Shown one piece after another: positions 1 to 5,896 of a DNA stretch of 10,443 bases. The notes under the pieces were generated by a model. It saw only the letters and a program-made list of their open reading frames with translations, ran no database searches and had not been told where the DNA came from. The stretch's first letter is position 1; the number at the start of each line of letters is the position of its first letter. The position numbers and the translations under genes are program-made. Origin of the DNA: Moraxella lacunata (GTDB lineage Bacteria > Pseudomonadota > Gammaproteobacteria > Pseudomonadales > Moraxellaceae); assembly GCF_002027545.1 (NCBI RefSeq), contig NZ_MXAN01000083.1, positions 24,404 to 34,846 on the forward strand, given 5' to 3'.

Positions 1-2
1 TT

Positions 3-62
3 GGAAAGAGATTTATTAAACTTTTAAAAGAAATCAATGAATTTTTAAAATCCCAAAAATAG
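3..62 (+). CDS. Possible 3' end of an upstream gene (partial)
   Basis: A reading frame enters from the left edge and stays open for 19 codons to a TAG at 60-62, nine bases before the next start codon. The visible peptide is lysine-rich and reads like an amphipathic C-terminal helix (GKRFIKLLKEINEFLKSQK). The spacing to the next gene would fit an operon. The stretch is very AT-rich and short, so it could be open by chance; a competing frame ends at 25-27 after LLNF. The family cannot be named from this fragment. It does not look like the end of ribosomal protein S21, which often precedes yqeY. Confidence 0.4.
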   Translation, partial: GKRFIKLLKEINEFLKSQK

Positions 63-71
63 GAAAATCCC

Positions 72-518
72 ATGACCTTAAAAGCTACCCTAACCGACAC
101 CATTAAAACCGCCATGAAAGCCAAAAACATGGAGCAGGTTAAAGTTCTACGCAACGTCCAAGCCGTCATCAAACAAGTAGAGATTGACGGACAAACCGAG
201 CTTGATGACAAAGACGTATTGGCGATTTTACAAAAGCAAATCAAACAACGCCAAGAGTCTTTGGGTATTTATACCGCCAATGGGCGTGATGATTTGGCAC
301 AAAAAGAGCAGTTTGAGATTGACGTGATTTCTGCCTTTTTGCCCGAGCAGTTGTCCGATGACAAGCTCATCGCCATCATCAATGAGACCATTGGCGAGCT
401 TGGTGCGTCTGGCATGAAAGACATGGGGCGTGTGATGAATGCCGTCAAAGACAAGACCACAGGGCAAGCCGACCCTGCCGTCATCTCTGGACTTGTCAAA
501 AAGGCATTGACCGCATGA
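72..518 (+). CDS. yqeY: GatB/YqeY domain-containing protein
   Basis: A 148-residue protein, the usual length for the stand-alone YqeY family. The family is homologous to the C-terminal tRNA-binding tail of the GatB subunit of the Glu-tRNA(Gln)/Asp-tRNA(Asn) amidotransferase. Visible family signs are the helical N-terminus with the MKAKN and VLRNVQAVIK segments, the central block from GRDDLAQKE to SAFLPEQLSDDKL (about residues 73-98) and the C-terminal GRVMNAVKDKTTGQADPAVISGLVKK block (about 118-144). The start is the ATG preceded by AGGA at 61-64. The last bases overlap the next gene's start as ATGA, implying translational coupling. The protein is presumed cytosolic. Its biochemical role is not established; a tRNA-related role is inferred only from homology to GatB. 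Confidence 0.93.
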   Translation: MTLKATLTDTIKTAMKAKNMEQVKVLRNVQAVIKQVEIDGQTELDDKDVLAILQKQIKQRQESLGIYTANGRDDLAQKEQFEIDVISAFLPEQLSDDKLIAIINETIGELGASGMKDMGRVMNAVKDKTTGQADPAVISGLVKKALTA

Positions 519-1543
519 GCACGAATGCCAAACACAGCTTCGCCTTTGCATCCGACAACTACTCAGGCGTGCACCCTGCCATCATGGATGCACTGATTGA
601 TGCCAACAATGGACATGACAAGGCATACGGCTATGATAGCCATAGCCAAGCATTGGCAGAGCACATCAAGCAAGCCTTTGGCGAGCAGGCGGTTGGCTAT
701 CCTGTCTTTAATGGCACAGGGGCGAATGTTTTGGGGTTGTCGGCGATATTGCCAAGATTTGGGGCGGTCATCTGCACCAATCACGCCCACATCAACAACG
801 ATGAAAGTATCGCTCCGCAGTATGTTGCAGGGATTAAGCTGTTGGTGATTGATGGTGATGATGGCAAGCTAGACCCCCAAAAAATCCGCCAGTTCATCCG
901 TCCATCTGAACACCATCCCCAAGCTCGTGCAGTTTATATCAGCCAAACCACCGAGCTTGGCACCTGTTATAGCCTTGATGAGCTTGCCAATATCCGTCAA
1001 GTGTGTGATGAATTTGGGCTGTATCTCTACATTGATGGGGCAAGACTGTCCAATGCGGCTGCTTATTTGGGCTGTCGTTTGGCGGACATCGCCCAGTTTG
1101 CCGATGTACTGTCGCTTGGTGGCACCAAAAATGGCATGATGATGGGCGAATGTTTGGTGTTTTTAAATCCTAAGTTGGACAAAGATATTTTACATTTACG
1201 CAAATCCAGCATGCAACTGGCGTCCAAAATGCGGTTTATCTCAGCTCAATTTGTGGCATGGTTTGAACAAGAACTGTGGCTATCCCTTGCCAAGCATAGC
1301 AACGACATGGCAAGCTATTTATATAGCCAAATCAAAGACTTAGACGGTGTTGTCATCACCCAAAAAGTCCAAAGCAATGCCGTATTTGCCATATTCCCGC
1401 CTGACGTGGTTGCAAAGCTACATGATGACTTTCATTTTTATGATTGGAATGATGAAACAGGCGAGATACGGCTGATGATGAGTTTTGACACCACCAAAGA
1501 GCAAGTGGATAGGCTTGTAGGAAGGATTAAGGCGTATTTATAA
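515..1543 (+). CDS. ltaE: Threonine aldolase family PLP-dependent protein (low-specificity L-threonine aldolase)
   Basis: This 342-residue protein belongs to the beta-eliminating lyase/threonine aldolase group of fold-type I PLP enzymes, which cleave L-threonine or L-allo-threonine to glycine and acetaldehyde. Visible landmarks in order: the FNGTGAN phosphate-binding turn (residues 65-71); the TNHAHINNDE segment (88-97) supplying the histidine that stacks on the PLP ring; YIDGARL with Asp174 for the pyridine nitrogen and Arg177; and LGGTKNG with Lys205 as the expected Schiff-base lysine. Length is normal for the bacterial enzyme. The start ATG overlaps the yqeY stop (ATGA), so the two are probably cotranscribed. 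An intrinsic terminator follows 28 bases after the stop. Substrate preference cannot be read from sequence, and other beta-eliminating activities are possible. Confidence 0.88.
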   Translation: MSTNAKHSFAFASDNYSGVHPAIMDALIDANNGHDKAYGYDSHSQALAEHIKQAFGEQAVGYPVFNGTGANVLGLSAILPRFGAVICTNHAHINNDESIAPQYVAGIKLLVIDGDDGKLDPQKIRQFIRPSEHHPQARAVYISQTTELGTCYSLDELANIRQVCDEFGLYLYIDGARLSNAAAYLGCRLADIAQFADVLSLGGTKNGMMMGECLVFLNPKLDKDILHLRKSSMQLASKMRFISAQFVAWFEQELWLSLAKHSNDMASYLYSQIKDLDGVVITQKVQSNAVFAIFPPDVVAKLHDDFHFYDWNDETGEIRLMMSFDTTKEQVDRLVGRIKAYL

Positions 1544-1545
1544 GG

Positions 1546-1568
1546 TTAATTTATCCGTTAATTTATCC
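1546..1568. repeat. Short tandem repeat after ltaE
   Basis: TTAATTTATCC occurs at 1546-1556 and again at 1558-1568, separated by one base. It lies between the ltaE stop and the terminator hairpin. No function is apparent; replication slippage could explain it. Confidence 0.6.
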
Positions 1569-1571
1569 ATT

Positions 1572-1605
1572 AAAAAAGCATTGTTAGAATTAGCAATGCT
1601 TTTTT
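1572..1605 (+). terminator. Intrinsic terminator, potentially bidirectional
   Basis: Arms AAAAAAGCATTG (1572-1583) and CAATGCTTTTTT (1594-1605) are perfectly complementary around a 10-base loop. The T-run on the plus strand gives a classical Rho-independent terminator for the yqeY-ltaE unit. The A-run at the 5' side gives an equivalent T-run on the minus strand, so it could also stop transcripts coming from the 127-aa gene at 1725-2108. Confidence 0.85.
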
Positions 1606-1637
1606 ATTTATAGTCTTTTGATTTCAAAATGCAACAA

Positions 1638-1662
1638 CGGGCGTGTTCAACACGCCCCTACA
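1638..1662. repeat. Interspersed GGGCGTG-type palindrome
   Basis: GGGCGTGTT (1639-1647) and AACACGCCC (1649-1657) are complementary arms around a single central base, followed by CTACA. It is GC-rich inside an AT-rich gap. The first ten bases (CGGGCGTGTT) recur at 2949-2958. Palindromes of this layout look like small interspersed intergenic repeats; the family has not been verified. Confidence 0.6.
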
Positions 1663-1724
1663 AGGGTATTTTTAAAATTTGGCATTGGTGTAAATTGAGA
1701 TTAATTGAGTATGCAATTTATTAT

Positions 1725-2108
1725 TTATTCTTCAATAACCATTTTTAATAAACCCTGCTCTTTCATCAGATTATAATAATTCTCTACAAATAATTTGACT
1801 TGGTCATATCCATAAGAATTCGGCTCTGTCCCTGTAAATATCTCATAAGGAATGTCCGACCATTCATCTATCCAATCCATGCTTTCTTGACCAATGGTAG
1901 AATAAAAAATACAACTTATCATATCACGCTGTTTGGCAAAATCATCATAATCATATTTGGGTTTTAGATAACGGATTTTATAAGTAATGTGATTTTTCAT
2001 GTTCATGTATTCTTGATAGGTCAAATGTTTTTGTAATAATTTTTCTAATTTTTTACTAAGTTTTTTATCAAAACTTAGTAGATGATTTAATTCATTCATG
2101 ACGGTCAT
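1725..2108 (-). CDS. Hypothetical protein, 127 aa
   Basis: I do not recognise this protein. It has a lysine-rich, probably helical N-terminus (FDKKLSKKLEKLLQKH, about residues 14-29), then a Tyr/Asp-rich middle (KIRYLKPKYDYDDFAKQRD), an acidic aromatic segment around DWIDEWSDIPYE and a helical end (VKLFVENYYNLMKEQGLLK). There is no signal peptide, membrane helix or catalytic motif. The chosen ATG has AAGG seven bases upstream; a second in-frame ATG three codons later is possible. It lies 41 bases downstream of the 209-aa gene on the same strand and is probably cotranscribed with it. The sequence is visibly more AT-rich than the yqeY-ltaE block, suggesting accessory DNA. An immunity-type or accessory partner role is speculation only. 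Confidence 0.72.
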   Translation of the reverse strand: MTVMNELNHLLSFDKKLSKKLEKLLQKHLTYQEYMNMKNHITYKIRYLKPKYDYDDFAKQRDMISCIFYSTIGQESMDWIDEWSDIPYEIFTGTEPNSYGYDQVKLFVENYYNLMKEQGLLKMVIEE

Positions 2109-2149
2109 AACATTGCCTTTTTAGATTGTATTGGTAATTTAAAATAACG

Positions 2150-2779
2150 TTAAGGATTGGAATATTCAATGCCCACTTGTCGCAATACCCGTTTACCCAT
2201 AGACGAACACGCCATACGCCCCAACCAGTTGGTAGGTTGATATACGCCCACCATTTGGCTATTGGTAAGATGACCGTCTTTCATCGCCCCTGTAAAATAA
2301 AAATCACGCTGACGATATTTCTTAAAAAACTTAGGATTGCCAATATGCTCATGACAATCAGGGTAATTCATGAATTGACCCATGTGCGGGTCTTGTGTAC
2401 CCAACAGATAGGCTGTGGGGTGTTTACCGTCTTTGATGACAAAGATATGTGGCTGTCCATAATATTGGGCGAGTTTTGTCATATTGTCAATAAAATCCGA
2501 TTTGCCAAATCGATTAACCACCAAATACGACCCTGTAAAAAAGTCATTACCCAAATTTAGGATTTTTTGGTAATCCTTGATATAAGAACTGTCAAGTTCG
2601 GTAATGGGGTAATTTAAGGCAAACAGTGCCGAATATAAGTCTTTGTTATTATCCAACACGGTCTCTTTGTGTTCGTCATCACGCAGTGCCGTGATAATAA
2701 CCGCGTCTTGTTTTTTGAACTTTTGGATAAAATGGAAAATATCGGCTTGATGGGGCATTGTTTGCTGTGATTTATTCAT
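2150..2779 (-). CDS. Uncharacterised protein, DUF3293-like layout, 209 aa
   Basis: The role is unknown. The order of blocks resembles DUF3293 and a related family of phage or plasmid proteins, as I recall them. These blocks are a hydrophobic strand ending in TALRD (residues 26-33), an asparagine-bearing helix (DNNKDLYSALFALNYPITEL), SSYIKDY, a strand with the SYLVVN motif, then a helix ending in LAQYYGQPHIFVIKDG and YLLGT. The roughly 80-residue C-terminus (YPDCHEHIGNPKFFKKYRQRDFYFTG onward) extends past that core. There is no signal peptide or membrane segment. The start ATG has a good GGAG at 2787-2790, seven bases away. It is the first gene of a probable two-gene unit with the 127-aa gene. 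The family assignment is from pattern memory and is tentative. Confidence 0.75.
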   Translation of the reverse strand: MNKSQQTMPHQADIFHFIQKFKKQDAVIITALRDDEHKETVLDNNKDLYSALFALNYPITELDSSYIKDYQKILNLGNDFFTGSYLVVNRFGKSDFIDNMTKLAQYYGQPHIFVIKDGKHPTAYLLGTQDPHMGQFMNYPDCHEHIGNPKFFKKYRQRDFYFTGAMKDGHLTNSQMVGVYQPTNWLGRMACSSMGKRVLRQVGIEYSNP

Positions 2780-2944
2780 AGAATAACTCCAATGATAAGA
2801 AAAAGAATAAGCGAGTTATTGTGAAGTTTTGAATAAAGTTAATGATAAGGTGTGAGAAATAAACATTTGCCTTATTGAAAAGGAAAAAGTTAAATCAGCA
2901 AATAGTTGTTTGGTTATTAAAAAGAAGTTGTGGTAAAGAGCAAA

Positions 2945-2958
2945 AACACGGGCGTGTT
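2945..2958. repeat. Partial copy of the GGGCGTG palindrome
   Basis: AACACG and CGTGTT flank two bases, giving a 6-bp inverted repeat. The segment CGGGCGTGTT at 2949-2958 is identical to 1638-1647 and in the same orientation, but the second arm of the full element is replaced by an A/T run. It is best read as a decayed or half element. Confidence 0.45.
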
Positions 2959-3001
2959 AAAAAGTTTTTAGAATAAAACCAGAATAAAAAAGAAAGGAGC
3001 G

Positions 3002-3100
3002 TCAATCATCATTGACCATAAAATAATAAAATATCAGACCGTATTTGTCAATGGCTTTTTGTAAATTTTTGTAATAAACTTTGTGGCAGGCATGGGTCAT
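3002..3100 (-). CDS. Possible small ORF, 32 aa
   Basis: An ATG at 3098-3100 (minus strand) is preceded by AAGGGAAAA, a good ribosome-binding site with five-base spacing. It opens a 32-codon frame ending in TGA at 3002-3004. The peptide begins MTHACHKVYYKN, continues with a basic helix-like stretch (LQKAIDKYG), then a short hydrophobic run LIFYYFMV and an acidic end NDD. It could be a small membrane-associated peptide, the remnant of a larger gene, or a chance frame in AT-rich DNA. Its start lies next to the plus-strand promoter at 3108-3136. No homologue is recognised. Confidence 0.3.
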   Translation of the reverse strand: MTHACHKVYYKNLQKAIDKYGLIFYYFMVNDD

Positions 3101-3107
3101 TTTTCCC

Positions 3108-3136
3108 TTGCTATTTTGGGTAAAATTGGCTATAAT
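3108..3136 (+). promoter_or_regulatory. Sigma70 promoter for the 141-aa gene
   Basis: TTGCTA (3108-3113) is separated by 17 bases from a perfect TATAAT (3131-3136). Transcription would start near 3143, giving a leader of about 120 bases before the ATG at 3263 and placing the palindrome 3153-3170 inside the early transcribed region. Confidence 0.65.
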
Positions 3137-3152
3137 TAAATTCTCCTTTCTT

Positions 3153-3170
3153 TTGTCATGTTCATGACAA
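3153..3170. promoter_or_regulatory. 18-bp palindrome just downstream of a promoter (candidate operator)
   Basis: TTGTCATG and CATGACAA form perfect 8-bp arms around TT. The site covers roughly +10 to +27 relative to the predicted start, a typical repressor position. It is followed by TTTTT on the plus strand, so a weak early terminator or attenuator hairpin is an alternative, although each arm has only three G/C pairs. No regulator gene is adjacent. Confidence 0.45.
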
Positions 3171-3262
3171 TTTTTCCTTTTAAAACATTTTAATTTTTAG
3201 ATTATCAGCTAAACAATTTTTTGTTTGGTCAGTCGCTTTTTTGTCCTTATTTATGGGTGTTT

Positions 3263-3688
3263 ATGACACAAGAGATGATTATTGATAAATTTGGCATTAA
3301 TGATTGCGGATATTATCAAGTGTATTATACAGGTAAGCGGTTTTATTTTACCTTAATTCCCTGTTATGATATTTTAAAAAAGACCTACGGCAAATCCGCC
3401 TTGTTTTATGTGGACGATGAAACGACCGATGATGTGGGTTATAATAAAAAGCCCTTTGATACCATTGACCGTATCATGCGTGCGGTGGCGGATTATGTCA
3501 ATCAGTCGCACTACACCAAAAGCATGGAGAGTATCACGCATTTCTCGTTCTCGTCCAGTACCGAGCGAAAAGATGGCATTTATGAGCGTTACGCCAAAAA
3601 ACTCATCGCACTATTAGATGGCGATTGGGGGTATAGCAGTCATGGTGGTGGGTTTTATTTTTTTCTTAAAAACACAATCATAGTATAA
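3263..3688 (+). CDS. Hypothetical protein, about 141 aa
   Basis: I do not recognise this protein. It is soluble-looking and aromatic-rich: an N-terminal FGINDCGYYQVYYTGKRFYF block (about residues 10-29), an acidic turn DDETTDD, a helix DTIDRIMRAVADYV, then FSFSSSTERKDGIYERYAKKL (about 94-114) and a glycine-rich end DWGYSSHGGGFYFFLK. I see no signal peptide or known catalytic motif. The open frame extends to a TTG at 3221, but the ATG at 3263 (or GTG at 3257) is preferred because the added residues look like translated leader; the ribosome-binding site (GGG at 3255-3257) is weak. Transcription probably starts near 3143. The stop is one base from the convergent protease gene's stop. Confidence 0.65.
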   Translation: MTQEMIIDKFGINDCGYYQVYYTGKRFYFTLIPCYDILKKTYGKSALFYVDDETTDDVGYNKKPFDTIDRIMRAVADYVNQSHYTKSMESITHFSFSSSTERKDGIYERYAKKLIALLDGDWGYSSHGGGFYFFLKNTIIV

Positions 3689-3689
3689 A

Positions 3690-5243
3690 TCACGGCTTAT
3701 AATCCCTAGCTTGTATTATCATCGCTTTGCTTTGCTCCAACATGGGTAGTAGGTTTGGGTGGTGGGCGTTGGCGACTTTGGTGGCTTGGGCGTTCGATTG
3801 TAATGCTCCGCCATATTTGCCACCCCACAGCTCTACTTGCGAGCGGGCGTGTAGGGCGTGAATGGTGGCGATGTTTTTGTCCATGCGTGATTTTTCGTAG
3901 GCTTGCTGTATCCCTTGCCACGCCTGCCTGTCGTGGGGTGTACGCTCGGTCAAGGGGGCTAGCAGTGCCAATGCTTTGGCGGTGTCGCCTGTGCTGACAT
4001 AAGCGTCCGCCAAATGCAGGCGTAAATCTCGGCGTTCGGGATATATCGCTTGGCAAGATGATAGCACCGACACGGCTTGGGCGTGGTTATTCATCTTGGT
4101 GAGTACATGGGCGTGGGTCAGGCAGACAAGCGGGTCGGATGGGTCAAAAGAAGCGTTGGTAAATAGGCGTAGGGCTTCATCGGTGCGTGCGTTGTCCGCC
4201 AGATACATGATAAGAGCAAGCCTTGCCCCGTCACTGCGTTTGGCGTGAATGGTCAGCTCGTCTAAACCTGATTGTTTGGTCAGATAGCGAAGTCGCCATG
4301 TCAACTTGTCAAAGAGACGGGCTTGCTGTTCACGGGCGACCATGCTTGGCACAGGATAGCCTTTGGCACGGCTCATTGACTCGCTCAGACGCTCGGCGGT
4401 AAAGGGGTGCGACTGGATAAAGCTCGGCACAAAGGCGTTTTTGGATGTGGTTAGTGAGACTTGTTTGTATAGGCGTTCAAAAAAACGGGGCATGGCGGCA
4501 GCGTCATAGCCTGCCTGCACCAAAATCTGCTGACCCATTCTGTCCGCTTCTCGCTCATGCTCACGGCTGTGACTGGCTGCCGTCTCTGCGGTGGCGGTCT
4601 GTGAACCTATCATGGCAGCTGCCGCCACATCGCCACTGACCGAGCTTGCCGCTAGGGCTGCCAGTAGTCCGCCGATTTGTAGGGCGATGAGTTTTTTGCT
4701 GTTGTCTTGGCTGTGTTCGTAGTGGCGTTGGGATAAGTGAGCGATTTCGTGAGCGATGACGCTTGCCACTTCATCAAGCTCGCCTGCCGATAGTATCGTG
4801 CCTGTGTTCATGCCGATGACACCCCCTGGTACGGCAAAGGCGTTGATACTGCTGTCATTGATGATGGGCGTGGCGATGAGCGACTGGGTGCGAACTAGGG
4901 CGTTCATTTGGGCGGTCATATCATTGATGACTTGGTTTACCCATGGGTCGTCAATGAGTGTCATGGAGCTGTTGATTTGGCGTAATGACCACAGGGCGAT
5001 TTGGCGGTTGATGTACTGCTCGTTAAAGCGAGTGCCAGTGACGATGTTCGGAGCTAGGGGCTGTGAGCGTGGTGATGTGCCAAACTGCCCCATGCTGGTG
5101 CCATGATAGCCCAACTGCTCGGCATGTCTGTCATAGATGAGCGATGTGCGAGTGACACTCTCGGGCGGTGTGTCATGGGCAAAGGCGGTTGGGATGAGCG
5201 ATAAGCCGATGAGTAGGGGTAGGTATTTTTTATACGTTATCAT
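3690..5243 (-). CDS. bepA: Periplasmic M48 metalloprotease with TPR-like C-terminus (BepA/YfgC family)
   Basis: A 517-residue secreted zinc protease. In E. coli, BepA acts in the periplasm on outer-membrane assembly, promoting LptD maturation and degrading stalled BAM substrates. A signal peptide is visible (MITYKKYLPLLIGLSLIPTAFA, cut before HD). The HEIAH zinc motif is at residues 165-169, and the third ligand is expected at Glu230 in SREHEREADRMG. SHP with His279 corresponds to the regulatory His-switch position of BepA. From about residue 335 the sequence is helical with TPR-like repeats (LFTNASFDPSDP, HALTK and AYVSTGDTAKALALLAP style). Length is close to E. coli BepA (487 aa). AGG lies nine bases before the ATG. 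It follows the DUF2069-like gene by 18 bases, so the two are probably cotranscribed. A different M48 subgroup role cannot be excluded. Confidence 0.9.
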   Translation of the reverse strand: MITYKKYLPLLIGLSLIPTAFAHDTPPESVTRTSLIYDRHAEQLGYHGTSMGQFGTSPRSQPLAPNIVTGTRFNEQYINRQIALWSLRQINSSMTLIDDPWVNQVINDMTAQMNALVRTQSLIATPIINDSSINAFAVPGGVIGMNTGTILSAGELDEVASVIAHEIAHLSQRHYEHSQDNSKKLIALQIGGLLAALAASSVSGDVAAAAMIGSQTATAETAASHSREHEREADRMGQQILVQAGYDAAAMPRFFERLYKQVSLTTSKNAFVPSFIQSHPFTAERLSESMSRAKGYPVPSMVAREQQARLFDKLTWRLRYLTKQSGLDELTIHAKRSDGARLALIMYLADNARTDEALRLFTNASFDPSDPLVCLTHAHVLTKMNNHAQAVSVLSSCQAIYPERRDLRLHLADAYVSTGDTAKALALLAPLTERTPHDRQAWQGIQQAYEKSRMDKNIATIHALHARSQVELWGGKYGGALQSNAQATKVANAHHPNLLPMLEQSKAMIIQARDYKP

Positions 5244-5261
5244 GATTTTGCCTGATTATTT

Positions 5262-5732
5262 TTATTTTCTTATTTTATTTTTGTGCATGGGTGGTAGGCG
5301 TTTTAATAGGATAAACAATAAGACATTGATGATGAGTAGTAATAATGTCTCAAAGCCAAACCCCACGCTGATATACACTGGCGAATGCTCAAAGACATGA
5401 ATAAACCAATACACGCCCACAAAGCCCAAATAAATAAGCATGACCAAACTTGCCACAATCAGCCCATAAGGGGCGTCCGCCCGCTTGATGATGGGGGTGA
5501 GCAGTAGGGCGGGGATGAGTTTGACAAGTTGCCATATCACGCCAAACACCATGCCAGTAACCACGCCCCCATTCATGCCCAGATTGGCATAGCCCACATT
5601 GCCAAACGCTAGGCTGGCAAGTACAGGATAAATGACAAGACAATACAACAGCCACGCAAACCACGCTCGGCGAAGGGCGGACTGTACGGGAATGATGGGC
5701 TTGGGCTGGGCGATGGTGTGGGCTTTTTTCAT
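5262..5732 (-). CDS. Four-helix inner membrane protein, DUF2069-like
   Basis: A 156-residue integral membrane protein of unknown function. Four hydrophobic segments are visible at about residues 24-43, 57-82, 89-112 and 120-144, with a basic tail (RLPPMHKNKIRK). The last three helices, with a conserved-looking YGLIVAS..LIYLGFVGVYW block, resemble DUF2069 proteins, which in other gammaproteobacteria often lie near yihY. The frame continues to a TTG at 5768, but that extension overlaps a TATAAT box, so the ATG at 5730-5732 (MKKAHTIAQPKP) is preferred. There is no clear Shine-Dalgarno sequence before it. It is divergent from yihY and 18 bases upstream of the bepA-like gene. The family assignment is moderate. 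Confidence 0.75.
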   Translation of the reverse strand: MKKAHTIAQPKPIIPVQSALRRAWFAWLLYCLVIYPVLASLAFGNVGYANLGMNGGVVTGMVFGVIWQLVKLIPALLLTPIIKRADAPYGLIVASLVMLIYLGFVGVYWFIHVFEHSPVYISVGFGFETLLLLIINVLLFILLKRLPPMHKNKIRK

Positions 5733-5757
5733 GGTATTGACACGGACAAATGAATCT

Positions 5758-5763
5758 ATTATA
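5758..5763 (-). promoter_or_regulatory. -10 box for the DUF2069-like/bepA unit
   Basis: A perfect TATAAT on the minus strand preceded by TTGGG. No good -35 hexamer is found at 16-18 bases (GCTAAT at 17). A start near 5751 would leave an 18-base leader before the ATG at 5732, which supports the shorter start for that gene. Confidence 0.5.
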
Positions 5764-5896
5764 CCCAAAATTTGGCAAAAATTAGCATTTTTGTTTTTTT
5801 AAAAAATTACATAAACACAAAGCAATTTTGTGGTAATATTTGTTAAACTGTGTCAATTTTTACATTGATTAATACCCAAAAACCATCTCAAAGCTC

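Larger units (their letters stand above)
2780..3262. other. AT-rich intergenic region between divergent accessory genes
   Basis: About 480 bases without a conventional gene separate the minus-strand 209-aa gene from the plus-strand 141-aa gene. It contains a partial repeat palindrome (2945-2958), a 6-bp inverted repeat GTCAAT/ATTGAC (3001-3016), a possible 32-codon minus-strand ORF (3002-3100), a plus-strand sigma70 promoter (3108-3136) and an 18-bp palindrome (3153-3170). A weak leader hairpin AAACAA/TTGTTT lies at 3211-3226. I found no convincing promoter for the 209-aa gene in the 2780-2940 stretch. Confidence 0.6.

Noticed and set aside
3158..3193. 11-residue ORF (starting MFMTIF) in the leader of the 141-aa gene
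   Set aside because: Its start is inside the palindrome and it has no ribosome-binding site; it is probably open by chance.
1546..3226. CRISPR array or phage attachment site from the clustered short repeats
   Set aside because: The repeats are two-copy or single palindromes with no regular spacers, and there is no integrase, cas gene or tRNA nearby.
3221..3262. TTG start for the 141-aa gene
   Set aside because: TTG is rare, no Shine-Dalgarno sequence precedes it, and it lies within a small leader hairpin; ATG 3263 (or GTG 3257) is available downstream.
3755..5106. Plus-strand and other-frame reading frames across the bepA gene
   Set aside because: They lie opposite an unambiguous secreted M48 protease, are rich in Trp/Arg/Cys as typical antisense translations, and show no domain.
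5733..5768. Upstream TTG start for the DUF2069-like gene
   Set aside because: The added codons overlap a perfect TATAAT box and lack a ribosome-binding site; the ATG at 5730-5732 is more plausible.
5769..5896. Promoter for yihY in the divergent gap
   Set aside because: TAATAT, TTAAAC and TACATT boxes are present, but none has a matching -35 hexamer at 16-18 bases, so no specific site is claimed.
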